A DNA stretch of 15,178 bases, from assembly GCA_964508975.1 (NCBI GenBank), contig CAZDVQ010000083.1, positions 1 through 15,178 of the forward strand, in the 5' to 3' direction. The position numbers and the translations under genes were made by a program. This DNA is from CAZDVQ01 sp964508975 (GTDB lineage Bacteria; Bacteroidota; Bacteroidia; Chitinophagales; Saprospiraceae). Position 1 is the stretch's first letter. Each line of letters opens with the position of its first letter. The notes under the pieces were generated by a model that worked only from the letters and a program-made list of their open reading frames with translations, searched no databases and was not told the origin of the DNA. Shown piece by piece: positions 12,369 through 15,178 of the stretch.

Positions 12369-15143
12369 ATGACTGAAGAAATCTATATCAAAGGTGCCCG
12401 GAGCAACAACCTGAAGAACGTGAGCCTCAAAATTCCACGGAATCAGTTAATTGTGGTAACGGGCGTGAGCGGTTCCGGTAAATCGTCGATTACCATGGAT
12501 ACGCTGTTTGCCGAGGGCCAACGCCGTTACGTGGAAAGCTTGTCCTCGTACGCGCGGCAGTTCTTGATGCGGATGAAAAAACCTGAAGTGGATTTTATAG
12601 AGGGTATTTGCCCGGCCATCGCGATTGAGCAAAAAGTAAGCAGCTCCAACGCCCGCTCGACCGTGGGTACCCTGACCGAGATGTACGATTACCTGCGCTT
12701 GTTGTACGCCCGCGTAGGTAAAACGTACTCGCCTATATCGGGCGAAATCGTGAAGAAACACAGCGTGAGCGATGTGGTTGACTTTGTACAAAGCCTGCCA
12801 GAAGGCAGTCGGGTGCTGTTAAGTTGTACCCTGGAAGTACGCGACAACCGCACCCTGGCCCAAGAACTTGACCTGCTGCAACAAAAAGGTTATTCGCGTT
12901 TGCTGGTGCAAGGCGAGGTGAAAGCCATTGACGAGGTGGATGCATCGACCACCACTTGGGACGATGTTGCCTTGCTGGTTGACCGTTTCGTGGTGAAATA
13001 CGGCGACGAGGATAATATAAAACGCATCGCCGACTCGGTGCTGACTGCCTTTAACGAAGGGGCGGGCGCTTGTACCGTGAAGGCCATTGACGGGCCATCG
13101 CGTTATTTCAACAACCGTTTTGAACTAGATGGGATGCGCTTTGAAGAGCCATCGCCCAACCTGTTTAACTACAATAACCCATACGGTGCTTGCCCTACCT
13201 GCGAAGGCTACGGCAAGGCTATCGGTATTGATGAAGAAAAGGTAATTCCTGACCCGAGCCTATCGGTGCTTGAAGACTGTATAGCCGCGTGGAAGGGCGA
13301 AAAAGGCTCGGAATACCGCGATGCGCTGGTGAAAGCCGCCTATAAATTTGACTTCCCGGTACACCGTGCTTACGAAGACCTTGAACCCGAAGAACGCAAG
13401 TTACTGTGGGATGGGAACGAGTATTTCACGGGCATAAACGGCTATTTTAAAGAGCTGGAAGCGGGCTCGTACAAAATACAAAACCGTGTGATGCTGGCCC
13501 GTTACCGTGGCAAAACCACTTGTCCGACCTGCGACGGTTACCGCCTGCGCCAAGATGCGCTATACGTGAAGGTAAGCGGAAGGCATATTGGCGAACTGAC
13601 CCAGATGCCCGTTGAAAAACTGTTGCCATTTTTTGAACAAATCGTGTTGAGCGATTTCGAGATGAGCATTGCCAAACGGATATTGCTAGAAGTGAAAAAT
13701 CGTTTGGATTTCATGTTGGAGGTTGGCCTGGGCTATTTGATCCTCGACCGCCTTTCGGCTACCTTGTCGGGCGGCGAAACCCAGCGTATTAACTTGACCC
13801 GCACCTTGGGCAGCAACTTGACCAGCTCTTTGTACATACTAGACGAGCCGAGCATTGGCTTGCACCCCCGCGACTCGGGCAAACTGGTGGGTGTATTAAA
13901 ATCGCTACGCGACCTGGGTAACACCGTGGTGGTGGTGGAGCATGAAGAAGATATCATCGCCAATGCTGACTACCTGGTGGATATTGGTCCGGCCGCGGGT
14001 ATTCACGGCGGCGAAGTTGTTTTTGCTGGTCCATACGAACTCATCCACACGGAGGCATTTGACAGCTTGACGGCAGGATATATGAGTGGCCGGATGAAAA
14101 TACCCGTGCCTGAACGCCGCAGGGCTTGGAACGAAAGTATCACGGTGTTGGGTGCCCGTCAACATAACTTGAGGAATATCGACGTGACTTTCCCGCTGAA
14201 CACCCTGACCGTGGTAACGGGCGTGAGTGGCTCGGGTAAGACAACCTTGGTGAAACAGATATTATACCCGGCCTTGAAGACTCATTTTGACGAGGCCAGC
14301 CGCGAAAAACCGGGACAGTTCAAAGGACTGGAAGGCTCGGTGAAACGCATCAGCGGTATTGAAATGGTGAACCAAAGCCCGATAGGTAAATCGTCGCGTT
14401 CAAACCCGGTGACCTATGTGAAAGCCTATGATGCTATCCGTAACTTGTTCACGAAGCAGCAGTTATCGCAGATGCGAGGCTTTCAACCGCGACACTTCTC
14501 GTTCAACGTAGAAGGTGGCCGATGTGAGAACTGTCAAGGCGAAGGCGAAACGATTGTATCGATGCAGTTCCTAGCGGATATCCGCCTGGAGTGCGAGTCG
14601 TGCAACGGCAAAAGGTTTAAACAAGAAGTACTTGACGTCACCTTCAAGGAGAAAAATATCTTCGAAGTATTAGACTTGAGCGTGGATGAAGCCTTGGTGT
14701 TTTTCCAAGGCGAGAACGAAGTAACGAGCCGATTACAACCCTTACAAGATGTTGGCTTGGGTTACGTAAAACTCGGACAGTCGTCGAGCACGCTGTCTGG
14801 TGGTGAAGCCCAACGGGTTAAGCTTGCCTCGTTCTTGGGAAAAGACAGGCCCACGGAGCAGATTTTCTTCATTTTTGACGAGCCGACCACAGGTTTGCAC
14901 TTCCACGATATCCGTAAGTTGCTGGATGCATTTAATGCATTGGTAGAGCACGGGCACACGGTTTTGGTGGTAGAGCACAACATGGAAATCATTAAAAATG
15001 CGGACTGGGTGATTGACCTCGGTCCAGATGCCGGCGACCGCGGCGGTGAACTAGTGTTTGCAGGTACTCCCGAGGATTTGGCTAAATGCCCAGGCTCGTT
15101 TACAGGGCAATACCTTAAGGAAAAGTTAGGAGTTAGGAGTTAG
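12369..15143 (+). CDS. uvrA: Excinuclease ABC subunit A (UvrA)
   Basis: The damage-recognition ATPase of nucleotide excision repair, 924 residues from the ATG at 12369. It has two ABC modules. Walker A GVSGSGKSS is at 32-40 and signature LSGGETQR at 466-473; Walker A GVSGSGKTT is at 618-626 and signature LSGGEAQR at 809-816. Zinc-binding CxxC pairs are at 275/278 and 385/388 in the first half, and at 719/722 and 742/745 in the second (CENC..CESC). Bacteroidota commonly carry two UvrA paralogues; this full-length one keeps the region between the first Walker A and signature, so it is not a short UvrA2, but paralogue assignment is open. The frame extends 38 residues upstream into a GC-rich repeat; I reject this because conserved MTEEIYIKGARSNNLKNVSL starts at the ATG. 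The last codons and the TAG stop come from the heptamer array. Confidence 0.96.
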   Translation: MTEEIYIKGARSNNLKNVSLKIPRNQLIVVTGVSGSGKSSITMDTLFAEGQRRYVESLSSYARQFLMRMKKPEVDFIEGICPAIAIEQKVSSSNARSTVGTLTEMYDYLRLLYARVGKTYSPISGEIVKKHSVSDVVDFVQSLPEGSRVLLSCTLEVRDNRTLAQELDLLQQKGYSRLLVQGEVKAIDEVDASTTTWDDVALLVDRFVVKYGDEDNIKRIADSVLTAFNEGAGACTVKAIDGPSRYFNNRFELDGMRFEEPSPNLFNYNNPYGACPTCEGYGKAIGIDEEKVIPDPSLSVLEDCIAAWKGEKGSEYRDALVKAAYKFDFPVHRAYEDLEPEERKLLWDGNEYFTGINGYFKELEAGSYKIQNRVMLARYRGKTTCPTCDGYRLRQDALYVKVSGRHIGELTQMPVEKLLPFFEQIVLSDFEMSIAKRILLEVKNRLDFMLEVGLGYLILDRLSATLSGGETQRINLTRTLGSNLTSSLYILDEPSIGLHPRDSGKLVGVLKSLRDLGNTVVVVEHEEDIIANADYLVDIGPAAGIHGGEVVFAGPYELIHTEAFDSLTAGYMSGRMKIPVPERRRAWNESITVLGARQHNLRNIDVTFPLNTLTVVTGVSGSGKTTLVKQILYPALKTHFDEASREKPGQFKGLEGSVKRISGIEMVNQSPIGKSSRSNPVTYVKAYDAIRNLFTKQQLSQMRGFQPRHFSFNVEGGRCENCQGEGETIVSMQFLADIRLECESCNGKRFKQEVLDVTFKEKNIFEVLDLSVDEALVFFQGENEVTSRLQPLQDVGLGYVKLGQSSSTLSGGEAQRVKLASFLGKDRPTEQIFFIFDEPTTGLHFHDIRKLLDAFNALVEHGHTVLVVEHNMEIIKNADWVIDLGPDAGDRGGELVFAGTPEDLAKCPGSFTGQYLKEKLGVRS

Positions 15144-15178
15144 GAGTTAGGAGTTAGGAGTTAGGAGTTAGGAGTTAG
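15125..15178 (+). repeat. Heptamer tandem array (GTTAGGA)n
   Basis: Perfect tandem GTTAGGA, more than seven units, running off the right edge. It begins inside uvrA, encodes its last four or five residues (LGVRS) and provides its TAG stop. Confidence 0.95.

Overview
The window looks like chromosomal DNA from a member of the Bacteroidota. Two adjacent genes encode proteins with type IX secretion (T9SS) type A sorting domains (YPNP motif followed by a GLY-L-aromatic-like end). Several upstream regions carry the Bacteroidota -7 promoter box TAnnTTTG. Shine-Dalgarno sequences are weak, stop codons are mostly TAA, and KdsC implies an LPS-type outer membrane. I cannot place it below phylum with confidence; a Saprospiria/Chitinophagia-like environmental lineage is only a guess.

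Layout: (1) 1-103, a heptamer tandem array and a long hairpin at the 3' end of birA. (2) birA (minus strand) diverges from a plus-strand run surE / small membrane protein / kdsC / SMR exporter (1076-3132), tightly spaced and probably one operon up to kdsC. (3) 3133-3700, a gene-free patchwork of heptamer and octamer repeats, a GC-rich core and palindromes. (4) 3701-9901, a secretion block: a good promoter, a leader with two hairpins, a very large secreted protein interrupted by one in-frame TGA (4550-4552), a strong terminator, then a second secreted beta-propeller-like protein. (5) 9902-10340, a second copy of the repeat patchwork, with its GC-rich core inverted relative to the first copy. 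(6) 10381-15143, housekeeping and periplasmic genes: a YpfJ-type zinc metallopeptidase, an exported thioredoxin-like protein and uvrA. The window ends inside another heptamer array that also supplies the uvrA stop codon.

The genes are mostly ordinary: biotin attachment, nucleotide phosphatase, KDO synthesis, drug/guanidinium export, periplasmic thiol chemistry and nucleotide excision repair. The unusual material is between them. Short tandem words of seven bases, different in sequence at each locus but often of the form RGTTNNN, sit at the 3' ends of four genes and read in the sense direction of the gene before them. Two further elements, a ~162-bp MITE-like palindrome and a GC-rich block, lie between a promoter and the start codon of the thioredoxin-like gene and of uvrA, so both would be transcribed as 5' leaders. 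I see no CRISPR array, tRNA, rRNA, complete insertion sequence or phage gene.
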